Positions 1 through 6,090 are shown, counted from the stretch's first letter. The stretch: 6,825 bases of DNA from Clostridiales bacterium (GCA_016285815.1 JAEERN010000076.1:1-6825), one strand, 5' to 3'. Notes: generated from the sequence alone by a model not told the origin. A program made the numbers and translations.

Positions 1-917
1 ATTTCTTCTACAACGGCGGCAACGACTCCATGGACACCTGCAACAAGATCTCCAAGTACATGATGAAGAACGGCTACGAGTGCCGCGTCATGGGCATCCC
101 GAAGACCATCGACAACGACCTGGCCGGCACGGACCACTGCCCCGGCTTCGCCAGCGCCGCCAAGTACATCGCCACCTCCGTCATGGAGGTCTCCCGCGAC
201 TGCCACGTCTACGACACCGGCATGGTCACCATCATCGAGTGCATGGGCCGCCACGCCGGCTGGCTCACCGCCGCCGCCGCGCTGGCCGGCGTCAAGGGCG
301 AGGGCCCGGATCTGATCTACCTGCCCGAGCGCGACTTCGACATGGACGCCTTCGTGGCCGACGTCAAGCGCGTCTACGACGAAAAGAAGAACTGCATCGT
401 CGCCGTCTCCGAGGGCGTCCACTACGCCGACGGCACCTTTGTCTCCGAGGCCAAGACCTCCGGCACCGACGGCTTCGGCCACGCCCAGCTGGGCGGCCTC
501 GCCGCCAGACTGGCCGACGTGGTCAAAAAGGCCACCGGCGCCAAGGTCCGTCCCATCGAGCTGAGCCTGCTCCAGCGCTGCGCCGCTCACTGCGCCTCCG
601 GCACCGACATCGCCGAATCCTGCCTGTCCGGCAAGGTCGCCGTCGAGTCCGCCGTCGCCGGCATCACCGACAAGATGGTCGGCTTCGCCTGCACCCGCGA
701 CGGGAACGGCTATCAGTGCAAGCCCGAGCTGTTCGACCTGTCCGTCGTGGCCAACGCGGAGAAGAAGGTCCCCCTCGAGTGGATCAACGATGCCGGCAAC
801 GGCGTGGAACAGGGCTTCATCGACTACTGCCTGCCGCTGATCCAGGGCGAGACCTGTCTGACCAAGGAAGACGGCCTGCCCCGCTTCGTGCACCTGAAAA
901 AAGTCGTTGCCAGGTGA
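1..917 (+). CDS. pfp: PPi-type 6-phosphofructokinase, 5'-truncated by window edge
   Basis: This is phosphofructokinase, which phosphorylates fructose 6-phosphate to fructose 1,6-bisphosphate in glycolysis in the cytoplasm. The reading frame is already open at base 3, so the true start lies upstream and roughly the first 90-100 residues are missing. Visible motifs are GGNDS (bases 15-29), PKTIDND (99-119, containing the catalytic Asp of TIDND) and MGRHAGW (243-263, substrate contact). In ATP-dependent enzymes of the E. coli type the corresponding motifs read GGDGS and PGTIDND. The Asp replacing Gly in the first motif and the Lys replacing Gly in the second are the known signature of pyrophosphate-dependent enzymes (diphosphate--fructose-6-phosphate 1-phosphotransferase), which can work reversibly. 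The C-terminal part continues without breaks to TGA at 915-917 and is followed by its own terminator. Family assignment is firm. The phosphoryl donor is inferred from the two substitutions. Confidence 0.93.
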   Translation, partial: FFYNGGNDSMDTCNKISKYMMKNGYECRVMGIPKTIDNDLAGTDHCPGFASAAKYIATSVMEVSRDCHVYDTGMVTIIECMGRHAGWLTAAAALAGVKGEGPDLIYLPERDFDMDAFVADVKRVYDEKKNCIVAVSEGVHYADGTFVSEAKTSGTDGFGHAQLGGLAARLADVVKKATGAKVRPIELSLLQRCAAHCASGTDIAESCLSGKVAVESAVAGITDKMVGFACTRDGNGYQCKPELFDLSVVANAEKKVPLEWINDAGNGVEQGFIDYCLPLIQGETCLTKEDGLPRFVHLKKVVAR

Positions 918-943
918 TCCGGCGTTCCGGAACTCACAAGCTG

Positions 944-987
944 CGGCGCCGCGGAGGACCACTCCGCGGCGCCGTTTTCTTTTTTTC
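944..987 (+). terminator. Intrinsic terminator of the phosphofructokinase gene
   Basis: A perfect 13-bp GC-rich stem (arms 944-956 and 962-974) closes a 5-nt loop GACCA and is followed directly by TTTTCTTTTTTT (975-987). It lies 26 nt past the stop codon of the phosphofructokinase gene. On the minus strand the same stem has no U-tract after it, so it should work only weakly, if at all, in that direction. Confidence 0.95.
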
Positions 988-1017
988 GCCCGGATCCGCC
1001 GATCCAGCCTCATTTTC

Positions 1018-1133
1018 AAAATCGTTAGCCTTGTTATGTCGCAAAATGAAGCGATCACCAAAACAAGACCGCATTTTTCGCGGCTTTCGGTGATCGCTTT
1101 CCCGCTAACTTTCTATTTTCTGTTTCTCTGTCT
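1018..1133 (-). ncRNA. Candidate small structured RNA in a convergent intergenic gap
   Basis: No convincing reading frame covers this stretch, but it holds nested complementary arms. The outer arm GTTAGC (1024-1029) pairs with GCTAAC (1104-1109). The middle arm AAGCGATCACC (1049-1059) pairs perfectly with GGTGATCGCTT (1089-1099). An inner CCGC/GCGG pair (1069-1072 with 1080-1083) closes a short loop. Read on the minus strand, the element begins a few bases after a good sigma-A promoter (1140-1168), has a purine-rich leader, then the nested stems. It matches no riboswitch or housekeeping RNA that I know. There is no U-tract after the structure on the minus strand, so its 3' end is unclear. On the plus strand the structure is followed by a T-rich run (1110-1127), so it could instead be a backup terminator for the phosphofructokinase transcript or a genomic palindromic repeat. 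The RNA call is an inference. Confidence 0.3.
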
Positions 1134-1139
1134 ACGACT

Positions 1140-1168
1140 ATTATACATCACCCTTTCCGCAAAAGCAA
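1140..1168 (-). promoter_or_regulatory. Sigma-A-type promoter reading leftward into the structured element
   Basis: On the minus strand, TTGCTT (1163-1168) and a perfect TATAAT (1140-1145) are separated by exactly 17 bp (1146-1162). Transcription would start near 1131-1133 and run into the nested inverted repeats, antisense to the end of the phosphofructokinase unit. No protein gene is found downstream of it on that strand within the gap, which supports an untranslated transcript. A chance match in this relatively AT-rich patch cannot be excluded. Confidence 0.5.
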
Positions 1169-1297
1169 CGACAAAACGGAGACAATGCCGCGAATAATAG
1201 CCAAATTTCAGCCGGTTCCCCCGCCGCTGTTCTGTGCATTTCGCCGGTACCTGTTTCCCGCAAAACCGCCGACCTCAAGCGGGACCCGGGTTTCCGC
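1169..1297. other. Gene-free part of the convergent gap
   Basis: With the neighbouring elements this completes a stretch of more than 450 bases (918-1375) without a believable gene. Short frames on both strands have no ribosome binding site and no family resemblance. The only structures seen are weak: a CCCGC (1257-1261) / GCGGG (1279-1283) pair and the short palindrome ACCCGGGT around 1284-1291. I see no promoter, tRNA or repeat here beyond these. Confidence 0.5.
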
Positions 1298-1343
1298 AAG
1301 ATCCGCCCGCCGCCCTCAGAAAAAAGGACGGCGGGCGGATCTT
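1298..1343 (-). terminator. 15-bp hairpin at the end of the minus-strand operon, probable terminator
   Basis: Perfectly complementary 15-nt arms (1298-1312 and 1329-1343) enclose a 16-nt loop. The hairpin lies 32 nt beyond the stop of the BNR/Asp-box gene. It is very stable, which suits transcript termination or 3'-end protection of the operon mRNA. It is atypical because no U-tract follows the stem on the minus strand. Instead the T6 run (complement of the A run at about 1320-1325) sits inside the loop. Termination without a U-tract, mRNA stabilisation, or both are possible. Confidence 0.5.
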
Positions 1344-1375
1344 CAAACGGTTTCCTGTCTCAGACGGGCCGGGCG

Positions 1376-2404
1376 TCAGTCCGCGTCGACGATCTCCGCC
1401 TCGGCGTAGGCCACGGTGACCCGGTTCCAGGTGTAGGTCATATACAGCTTGTCGCCCCGGGCGATGATGGCCGGATACGAGAACTCGCCCGGGATCTTCT
1501 CCAGCGTCAGCGTGTCGCAGAAGGTCTCGCCGTTGTCCGGCGAAAGGCTCACCACCAGCGGCGAGCGGGGACCCCAGTTCCGGCCGACCGGGTTGTAGAT
1601 CAGGGCCAGCATGCCGCTGTCCGTCATGACCGCGTCCAGGCCGCTGTTGTTGTTGGGGATCGCCGTGGGCCGCGCCACGGACCAGGTGCGGCCGAAGTCC
1701 GCCGAATCCGAGCGATAGACGGCCCCCCACGAGGACCGGGCGAACAGGCTGACCCGCCCGTCGCAGGCGGGGTGCTCCCAAACGGTGGGCTGGATGAGAC
1801 CGCCGGACCCTTCGGGCTCGGTCCCGGCGTCCGTGATGATCCGGGCGGAATAGGGGGGCGTCATGGGAATCGGCCCGCTGCTCTCCCAGGTCTTCCCGCC
1901 GTCCGACGACCGGTCCGCGAAGATGTGCCACCGCACCTGCCGGTCCTCGATGGAAGCGCCGGCCAGGATGTCCCCGTTGGAGAGGACGACGGGCTTGTCC
2001 TTGACGGGCCCGCGCCCGCCGAAGTCGCCCGGCACCAGCTCGCGGACCTCGTCCCAGGTCTCGCCGCCGTCGGTGCTCTCACAGGTATAGGTCTTCCAGC
2101 TGCGCGGGTTCTGCCCCTCCTTGTACCAGAGGATCAGACGGCCGCCGTACGACAGCAGCACCGGGTTGTAATCCTGGATCCCGTTGTCCGGGGTCACCGC
2201 CGCGGACCGGCGCCACGTGCCGTCCGGCATCCGTTTGGAAAAGCGGATGCGAACGTCCGGTGCACCCTCTTCGGTGCCGCCGAACCACGCGGCTACGGCC
2301 GTCCCGTCCGGCAGCAGCTCCAGCGTCGAGGCGTGGACCTGGGGATAGGTCTCCTGCCCGACGGCGAAAATGTGCTGATACTTCTTCAGAACGATCTTTT
2401 TCAT
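1376..2404 (-). CDS. BNR/Asp-box beta-propeller protein, sialidase-like (predicted neuraminidase family)
   Basis: The 342-aa product resembles the 'predicted neuraminidase' group of BNR proteins (COG4692 / BNR_2 type). Four Asp-box motifs of the pattern S-x-D-x-G-x-x-W/F are visible at residues 110-117, 166-173, 234-241 and 288-295, as expected for a six-bladed sialidase-type propeller. Other conserved-looking blocks are WFGGTEEGAPDV (40-51), the PNNNSG stretch (250-255), NWGPRSPL (276-283) and PGEFSYPAII (305-314). There is no signal peptide or membrane segment, so it should act in the cytoplasm. The ATG at 2404 was chosen because AAAGGAG lies 7 nt upstream. A GTG at 2449 would add 15 residues but has no ribosome binding site. 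It is the last gene of the operon, 41 nt after ispE. Members of this family are often annotated exo-alpha-sialidase without proof. Cleavage of another sugar is equally possible and the substrate cannot be read from the sequence. Confidence 0.85.
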   Translation of the reverse strand: MKKIVLKKYQHIFAVGQETYPQVHASTLELLPDGTAVAAWFGGTEEGAPDVRIRFSKRMPDGTWRRSAAVTPDNGIQDYNPVLLSYGGRLILWYKEGQNPRSWKTYTCESTDGGETWDEVRELVPGDFGGRGPVKDKPVVLSNGDILAGASIEDRQVRWHIFADRSSDGGKTWESSGPIPMTPPYSARIITDAGTEPEGSGGLIQPTVWEHPACDGRVSLFARSSWGAVYRSDSADFGRTWSVARPTAIPNNNSGLDAVMTDSGMLALIYNPVGRNWGPRSPLVVSLSPDNGETFCDTLTLEKIPGEFSYPAIIARGDKLYMTYTWNRVTVAYAEAEIVDAD

Positions 2405-2411
2405 AAACACA

Positions 2412-2418
2412 CTCCTTT
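2412..2418 (-). promoter_or_regulatory. Ribosome binding site fixing the BNR gene start
   Basis: On the minus strand AAAGGAG sits 7 nt before the ATG at 2402-2404. This decides for ATG over the upstream GTG, which overlaps the ispE stop as GTGA (2446-2449) and lacks such a site. Confidence 0.85.
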
Positions 2419-2445
2419 GGGAGAAAATAGGACTGTTTTTTCCGC

Positions 2446-3303
2446 TCACAGGCGGGTCAGGATCACCGTTTCCCGCCCGCCGCGCAGCTCCCGCGCGGCT
2501 GCCGCCGCATCTTCTTCCCGGAAAAAGAGCCCGAACACCGCCGCGCCGCTTCCGGTCATCTCCGCCGCCGCGGCGCCGAGCGCGCGCAGTCTTTCACAGA
2601 GTCCGGGGATCTCCGGCCGGATCGCGGCCGCCGCAGGCATCAGCACGTTGCCGCAGGCGCGGCAAAGCTCAGCAGCGTTTCCCTCCCTGAGCGCGCGGAC
2701 GGCCCGGTCGTTGTCCGGCTTTTTCCCCGGCCCCGTCCGGTCGAACTCGCGGTAGACCAGCGGCGTCGAAACGCCGAGCCTGGGCTTGACCAGCACCACC
2801 GGCATCTGCGGCAGGCACGGCAGCGGCTCCAGCTTTTCGCCGATGCCGGCAGCCTCCGCCGCGCCCCCCAGCACGCAGAAGGGCACGTCCGCGCCGACGC
2901 CCAGCCCGATCTCACACAGGCGCTCCGTCCCCAGACGGGCGCCGGTCAGCCGGTCCAGCGCATGCAGCACGGCGGCCGCGTCCGCGCTGCCGCCGCCGAG
3001 GCCCGCGCCCACGGGGATCCGCTTTTGGATCCGGATCCGGACCTCCAGCGCCAGCCCCGCCGCGCGGCAGAAGGCCCCGGCCGCCTGAACGGCCGTGTTC
3101 CGCCCGTCCGTCGGGATAAAGGGCTTGTCCGCGGTCAGCGAGACCCCGGTCTCCCCCGCCGGCCCCGCGGTCACGGTGACCCGGTCGTGCAGGGCGACGG
3201 TGTGCATCACCGACCGGAGCAGATGATAGCCGTCCTCCCGGACGCCGGTGATGTCCAGCGTCAGGTTCAGCTTGGCGTGGGCCGAAAGGGACAGCGTCTT
3301 CAT
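2446..3303 (-). CDS. ispE: 4-diphosphocytidyl-2-C-methyl-D-erythritol kinase
   Basis: IspE is a GHMP-family kinase. It phosphorylates CDP-methylerythritol with ATP in the non-mevalonate (MEP) isoprenoid pathway, in the cytoplasm. The 285-aa length is normal. The N-terminus shows AKLNLTLDITG (10-20) with Lys11 and Asn13, followed by the REDGYH block (22-27). The glycine-rich ATP loop PVGAGLGGGSADAA is at 97-110. GADVPF (137-142) carries the catalytic Asp139, and the C-terminal GHMP motif MTGSGAAVFG is at 249-258. The ATG overlaps the TGA of the aminotransferase as ATGA (3300-3303), so translation is probably coupled. A GGGGG run just upstream may serve as a weak ribosome binding site. No defects are seen. 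Position third in the operon suggests shared transcription with amino-acid genes rather than a functional link. Confidence 0.96.
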   Translation of the reverse strand: MKTLSLSAHAKLNLTLDITGVREDGYHLLRSVMHTVALHDRVTVTAGPAGETGVSLTADKPFIPTDGRNTAVQAAGAFCRAAGLALEVRIRIQKRIPVGAGLGGGSADAAAVLHALDRLTGARLGTERLCEIGLGVGADVPFCVLGGAAEAAGIGEKLEPLPCLPQMPVVLVKPRLGVSTPLVYREFDRTGPGKKPDNDRAVRALREGNAAELCRACGNVLMPAAAAIRPEIPGLCERLRALGAAAAEMTGSGAAVFGLFFREEDAAAAARELRGGRETVILTRL

Positions 3304-4472
3304 ACGGCCCCCAGCGACCTCATGAAGCGCTCAATCCGCTCCAGCGCCGTGGCGATGGCCTGGATCGAATAGGCGTAGGAACAGCGGACGAACCCCTCGC
3401 CGCTGGCGCCGAAGGCGTCGCCCGGGATGACGGCCACCCGCTGCTCGGTCAACAGCCGGCGGCAGAACTCCTCGCTGGTCAGACCGGTGCCCCGGATGTC
3501 CGGGAACATATAGAACGCGCCCTCCGGCTCGAAGCATGGAAGGCCCATCCGGCGCAGCTCTTCCAGCATGTATTTCCGCCGCCCGTCGTACTGCTCGCGC
3601 ATGTCCTCGATGTCCTCGTCCCCGGCCGAAAGCGCCTCGATCGCGGCGTACTGGCTGGTGGACGGCGCGCACATGATGGCGAACTGGTGGATCTTGGTCA
3701 TGGGCTTGATGGCCTCGGCCGGCGCGGCGGCGTATCCGATGCGCCAGCCGGTCATGGCGTGGCTCTTGGACAGGCCGGACACGATGACGGTCCGCTCCCG
3801 CATGCCCGGCAGCGACGCGATGGACACGTGCCGCCGGTCGCCGTAGGTCAGCTCGCCGTAGATCTCGTCGGAGATGACGATCAGATCGTGCCGGCGGCAG
3901 ATCTCCGCAATGGGCTCCAGATGCTCGCGGTGCATCACGGCCCCCGTGGGGTTGTTGGGATACGGCAGGATCAGCGCCTTGGTCCGCGGCGTGAGCTTGC
4001 TCTCCAGCAGGTCCGCGCGGATGCGGAACCCGTCCTCCGCCAGCGTCTCCAGCGGCACCGGCACGCCGCCGGCCAGACGGGTGATGGGATCATAGCACAC
4101 GAAGCACGGCTCGGGCACGATCACCTCGTCCCCCGGCTCGATCAGGGCGCGGACGGCCAGATCGATGGCCTCGCTCCCGCCCACGGTGATCAGCACCTCG
4201 TCCGGGGCGTAGGAAAGGCAGAACCGCCGGTCCAGATACTCCGCGACCTTTTCCTGAAGGGCGGGCAGGCCGCGGTTGGGGGTGTACACCGTCATCCCCT
4301 TCTCCAGCGAATAGATGCCCGCGTCCCGGATGTGCCACGGGGTCACGAAGTCCGGCTCGCCGATACCGAGGCTGACCACGTCCTCCATGGTATAGGCCAG
4401 ATCGAAGAACCGGCGGATCCCCGAAGGCTTCATCCCCGCGACGGTACGGTTGATCTTATCCGATATGCTCAT
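3300..4472 (-). CDS. PLP-dependent aminotransferase, class I/II (AspC/PatA-like)
   Basis: This 390-aa fold-type I aminotransferase transfers an amino group between an amino acid and a 2-oxo acid using pyridoxal phosphate, in the cytoplasm. The expected landmarks are all present. They are GIGEPDF (36-42) and YTPNRGLPAL (63-72) at the N-terminus, GGSEAID (98-104) for cofactor phosphate binding, and PNNPTG (172-177) with Asn174. SDEIY (201-205) has Asp202, SGLSKSHAMTGWRIGY (232-247) has the Schiff-base Lys236, and FVRCSYA (361-367) has the carboxylate-binding Arg363. Length is typical. The ATG is preceded by GAGG on the minus strand and lies 6 nt after the Lrp-family stop, so the two are cotranscribed. 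This regulator-aminotransferase pairing is common in Clostridia. The substrate is uncertain: aromatic amino acids, aspartate, or N-acetyl-LL-diaminopimelate (as for PatA/DapX-type enzymes) are all possible. Confidence 0.93.
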   Translation of the reverse strand: MSISDKINRTVAGMKPSGIRRFFDLAYTMEDVVSLGIGEPDFVTPWHIRDAGIYSLEKGMTVYTPNRGLPALQEKVAEYLDRRFCLSYAPDEVLITVGGSEAIDLAVRALIEPGDEVIVPEPCFVCYDPITRLAGGVPVPLETLAEDGFRIRADLLESKLTPRTKALILPYPNNPTGAVMHREHLEPIAEICRRHDLIVISDEIYGELTYGDRRHVSIASLPGMRERTVIVSGLSKSHAMTGWRIGYAAAPAEAIKPMTKIHQFAIMCAPSTSQYAAIEALSAGDEDIEDMREQYDGRRKYMLEELRRMGLPCFEPEGAFYMFPDIRGTGLTSEEFCRRLLTEQRVAVIPGDAFGASGEGFVRCSYAYSIQAIATALERIERFMRSLGAV

Positions 4473-4478
4473 AGGACC

Positions 4479-4964
4479 TCACACCAGAGGCGTGCGGTGA
4501 TCCTCGGTCGGTTCCTTGACGAAGAGCACGCCTCTGTCCTTGTACTTTTTCAAAACGAAATGGGTGGCCGTGGCCGAGACGGAGTCCAGCGTGGCCAGCT
4601 TCTGGGCCACGAACAGGGCGACCTCCTTCAGCGTCTTGCCCACCAGCATGACCATGAGATCGAAGCCGCCGGACATCAGATAGATGGTATCCACCTCGCG
4701 GTGCTGATAGATGCGGCTGGCGACGCGGTCAAAGCCCTCGCCCCGCTGGGGCACGACCTTGACCTCGATCAGCGCCGTGACCAGCTCGCGGTCGGTCTTT
4801 TCCCAGTCCACCGTCGCCCCGTAACCCAGGATGGTCCCGTTGTTCTCCAGCTCGGAGACCGCCTCGGCGGTCTCCTCCGGCGTCGATCCCAACAGGGCGG
4901 CCAGCTGTTCCACGCTGAGCTTGCAGTCTTTTTCCAAAAGCATCAAAAGCTTGTCTTTGTTCAT
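4479..4964 (-). CDS. Lrp/AsnC-family transcriptional regulator
   Basis: The 161-aa protein has the two-part Lrp/AsnC build. An N-terminal winged helix-turn-helix covers about residues 1-50 (LSVEQLAALLGSTPEETAEAV at 16-36 is the recognition region). A C-terminal RAM/effector-binding domain follows at about 60-140, with the family-typical SGGFDLMVMLVGKTLKEV segment (98-115). These proteins assemble as dimers or octamers and respond to amino acids. As first gene of the operon it probably autoregulates and controls the aminotransferase behind it. The ATG at 4964 was chosen because AAAAGGGAG lies 7 nt upstream and the promoter at 5005-5033 precedes it. The longer frame to 5198 would overlap that promoter and has arginine-rich low-complexity sequence, so it is not real. 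The C-terminal tail after about residue 145 is short and unremarkable. Confidence 0.94.
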   Translation of the reverse strand: MNKDKLLMLLEKDCKLSVEQLAALLGSTPEETAEAVSELENNGTILGYGATVDWEKTDRELVTALIEVKVVPQRGEGFDRVASRIYQHREVDTIYLMSGGFDLMVMLVGKTLKEVALFVAQKLATLDSVSATATHFVLKKYKDRGVLFVKEPTEDHRTPLV

Positions 4965-4971
4965 TCCATCG

Positions 4972-4980
4972 CTCCCTTTT
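4972..4980 (-). promoter_or_regulatory. Ribosome binding site of the Lrp-family gene
   Basis: On the minus strand AAAAGGGAG ends 7 nt before the ATG at 4962-4964, fixing the 161-aa start and ruling out the longer frame. Confidence 0.8.
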
Positions 4981-5004
4981 CTGCGCGCGCATAGAGTCAA
5001 GTTT

Positions 5005-5033
5005 ATTTTACCACAGACGCGCCGAAAGTTCAA
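5005..5033 (-). promoter_or_regulatory. Promoter of the lrp-aminotransferase-ispE-BNR operon
   Basis: On the minus strand, TTGAAC (-35, 5028-5033) and TAAAAT (-10, 5005-5010) are separated by exactly 17 bp. A TGG directly before the -10 box gives an extended -10 (TGn). Transcription would start near 4998, leaving a short 5' leader of about 35 nt before the Lrp-family ATG. It is the only good promoter seen for the four-gene operon. Confidence 0.8.
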
Positions 5034-5042
5034 GGGCACGGC

Positions 5043-5057
5043 GGGAAAACCTTTCCC
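5043..5057. repeat. Inverted repeat upstream of the lrp promoter, possible operator
   Basis: GGGAAA (5043-5048) and TTTCCC (5052-5057) form a perfect inverted repeat around ACC. It lies about 10 bp upstream of the lrp -35 box, between the two divergent promoters, where an autoregulatory or activator site could be. It is more GC-rich than the usual Lrp consensus, so the protein that might bind is unknown. Confidence 0.35.
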
Positions 5058-5115
5058 CCGGCGCCGTCTCTCTCCCCTTTCCGGCGGCCGCGCGGCCCGT
5101 TTTCCGTTTTTTCTA

Positions 5116-5144
5116 TTGACAAACGCGGCGTTTTGCCGCATAAT
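5116..5144 (+). promoter_or_regulatory. Promoter of the GH16 gene with an inverted repeat in its spacer
   Basis: A consensus TTGACA (5116-5121) and CATAAT (5139-5144) are 17 bp apart. A T-rich stretch (5100-5112) just upstream could act as an UP-like element. The spacer contains GCGGC (5125-5129) and GCCGC (5135-5139), an inverted repeat around GTTTT that runs into the first base of the -10 box. A repressor bound there would block RNA polymerase, so substrate-controlled repression of the GH16 gene is plausible. Confidence 0.8.
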
Positions 5145-5157
5145 GGGACCGGAAGAC

Positions 5158-5191
5158 CGCCGCGCCCGCCGCGGCGAACGAAAAGGAGAGG
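5158..5191 (+). promoter_or_regulatory. 5' leader hairpin and ribosome binding site of the GH16 gene
   Basis: CGCCGCG (5158-5164) pairs perfectly with CGCGGCG (5170-5176) around a 5-nt loop near the predicted transcript 5' end. The strong ribosome binding site AAAAGGAGAGG (5181-5191) starts 4 nt later, 5 nt before the ATG at 5197. The hairpin could stabilise the mRNA or affect ribosome access. The binding site fixes the start and rules out the longer frame beginning at 4831. Confidence 0.6.
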
Positions 5192-5196
5192 ATTTC

Positions 5197-5931
5197 ATGC
5201 CCGTTCCGCCGGACTATCGCCTTGTCTTCGAGGACACCTTCGACCGCGGGGACCTCGATCTGGAAAAGTGGTCCTACCGCCACGTCGGCGTCGAGCGCAA
5301 CGCCTTCAACGCGCCGGAGGCCGTCTCGGTGGAAAACGGCCGCCTCGTCATCCGCCAGTCCTACCGGGACGGGCGCTTCGGCCGCGGCTGGTACTGCGGC
5401 GAGATCAAGGCCAACCGGAAGTTCCTTCGCGGCTTTTTCGAGATCCGCTGCATCTGCAGCGAGGCGGTCCACCGGTGCGAGCGGTCCTTCTGGAGCGCCT
5501 TCTGGATCCAGGCGGACCATCCCTACGAGCCGGACTGTTCCCGGGGCGGCCCGGGCGGTGCGGAGATCGACATCATGGAGTGCTTCCGCACGCCGGACGG
5601 CCTCGTCCCCGAGGTGGAGACGACGATTCACTGCGCCGGCATGCGGCACAGCGCCGCCGCTCCCGGCGAGCTGGACAGCCTGCACCTGTACAAAAAACAG
5701 ATCCCGGACGCCTGCCGCGCCTTCCACACCTACGCGCTGGACTGGACCGAGACGGAATACCGGTTCTTCTACGACGACGAGCTCGTGGCGGTGACCTCCT
5801 GGGGCGACGGCGTCTCTCAGGTGCCGGAGGACCTGGTCCTGTCCCTCTGCCCGCCGCTGGAACCGTGCCCCGACCCGACGGACTACGAGACCTGCTTCAT
5901 CGTGGACTCTGTCCGGGTCTGGCAGAAATAG
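5197..5931 (+). CDS. GH16-family glycoside hydrolase (beta-glucanase/laminarinase-like), no signal peptide
   Basis: The 244-aa product has the features of family GH16, a beta-jelly-roll family that mostly cleaves beta-1,3/1,4-glucans or galactans with retention. The catalytic motif EIDIME is at residues 123-128, giving predicted nucleophile Glu123, assisting Asp125 and acid/base Glu128. The E-x-D-x-x-E spacing is that of the laminarinase-like (beta-bulge) branch, not the E-x-D-x-E of lichenases. Supporting blocks are the N-terminal FEDTFDRGDLDLEKW (11-25), GEIKANRKFLRGFFEIRC (68-85), FWSAFWIQ (98-105) and FHTYALDWTETEYRFFYDD (176-194). The size fits a single catalytic domain with no binding module. 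Unlike most GH16 enzymes there is no N-terminal signal peptide or anchor, which suggests a cytoplasmic enzyme or non-classical export. It has its own promoter, divergent from the lrp operon. The substrate is not determined. Confidence 0.88.
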   Translation: MPVPPDYRLVFEDTFDRGDLDLEKWSYRHVGVERNAFNAPEAVSVENGRLVIRQSYRDGRFGRGWYCGEIKANRKFLRGFFEIRCICSEAVHRCERSFWSAFWIQADHPYEPDCSRGGPGGAEIDIMECFRTPDGLVPEVETTIHCAGMRHSAAAPGELDSLHLYKKQIPDACRAFHTYALDWTETEYRFFYDDELVAVTSWGDGVSQVPEDLVLSLCPPLEPCPDPTDYETCFIVDSVRVWQK

Positions 5932-6090
5932 GCCTGCCCGCACGGCAAGGGCCGCGGCCCCGCATTCTTGTCCCCAAGCGCGTCGGCGTGAACCCCATCC
6001 TGATCCTTACGGCATTGCCGAAAGGCTTAGTGATGACAGACGCGCGGTGGGATCGGAGGACGCGCAGGCAAACGTCAAGAGGGTGCTGAA
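5932..6090 (+). other. Intergenic stretch with weak hairpins, no clear terminator
   Basis: Just after the GH16 stop, TGCC/GGCA (5935-5938 with 5944-5947) flanked by GGCC repeats can form a short GC hairpin, but no U-tract follows. A second imperfect hairpin lies at 6005-6025 (CCTT/AAGG and CGGC/GCCG arms around ATT). A 12-bp palindrome GGGCCGCGGCCC is at about 5949-5960. No convincing promoter is seen for the next gene. AGAGGG shortly before 6091 is its ribosome binding site. GC content begins to fall in this stretch. Confidence 0.35.

Noticed and set aside
80..1093. 337-codon open frame on the plus strand
   Set aside because: It is an out-of-frame shadow of the phosphofructokinase gene, arginine-rich, and runs through the terminator.
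1018..1133. Known riboswitch or housekeeping RNA (6S, SRP RNA, GEMM, TPP, fluoride, ZTP)
   Set aside because: None of the conserved core motifs I know for these classes is visible, and no gene follows that a riboswitch could control.
2405..2449. GTG start for the BNR gene overlapping the ispE stop as GTGA
   Set aside because: The overlap looks like translational coupling, but no ribosome binding site precedes it and the inner ATG has an ideal AAAGGAG.
3687..4994. 435-codon open frame on the plus strand
   Set aside because: It lies antisense to the aminotransferase and Lrp-family genes, has no ribosome binding site, and is low-complexity (Arg/Gly/His/Asp-rich) as expected of a shadow frame in GC-rich DNA.
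5086..5113. GGCC-GCGC-GGCC hairpin followed by T-runs, terminator-like on the plus strand
   Set aside because: No plus-strand gene ends upstream, the stem is only 4 bp with mismatches outside, and the T-rich part is better explained as promoter-upstream sequence of the GH16 gene.
4965..5198. 78-residue N-terminal extension of the Lrp-family protein
   Set aside because: It would span the operon promoter, is arginine-rich without domain likeness, and the ribosome binding site is at the inner ATG.
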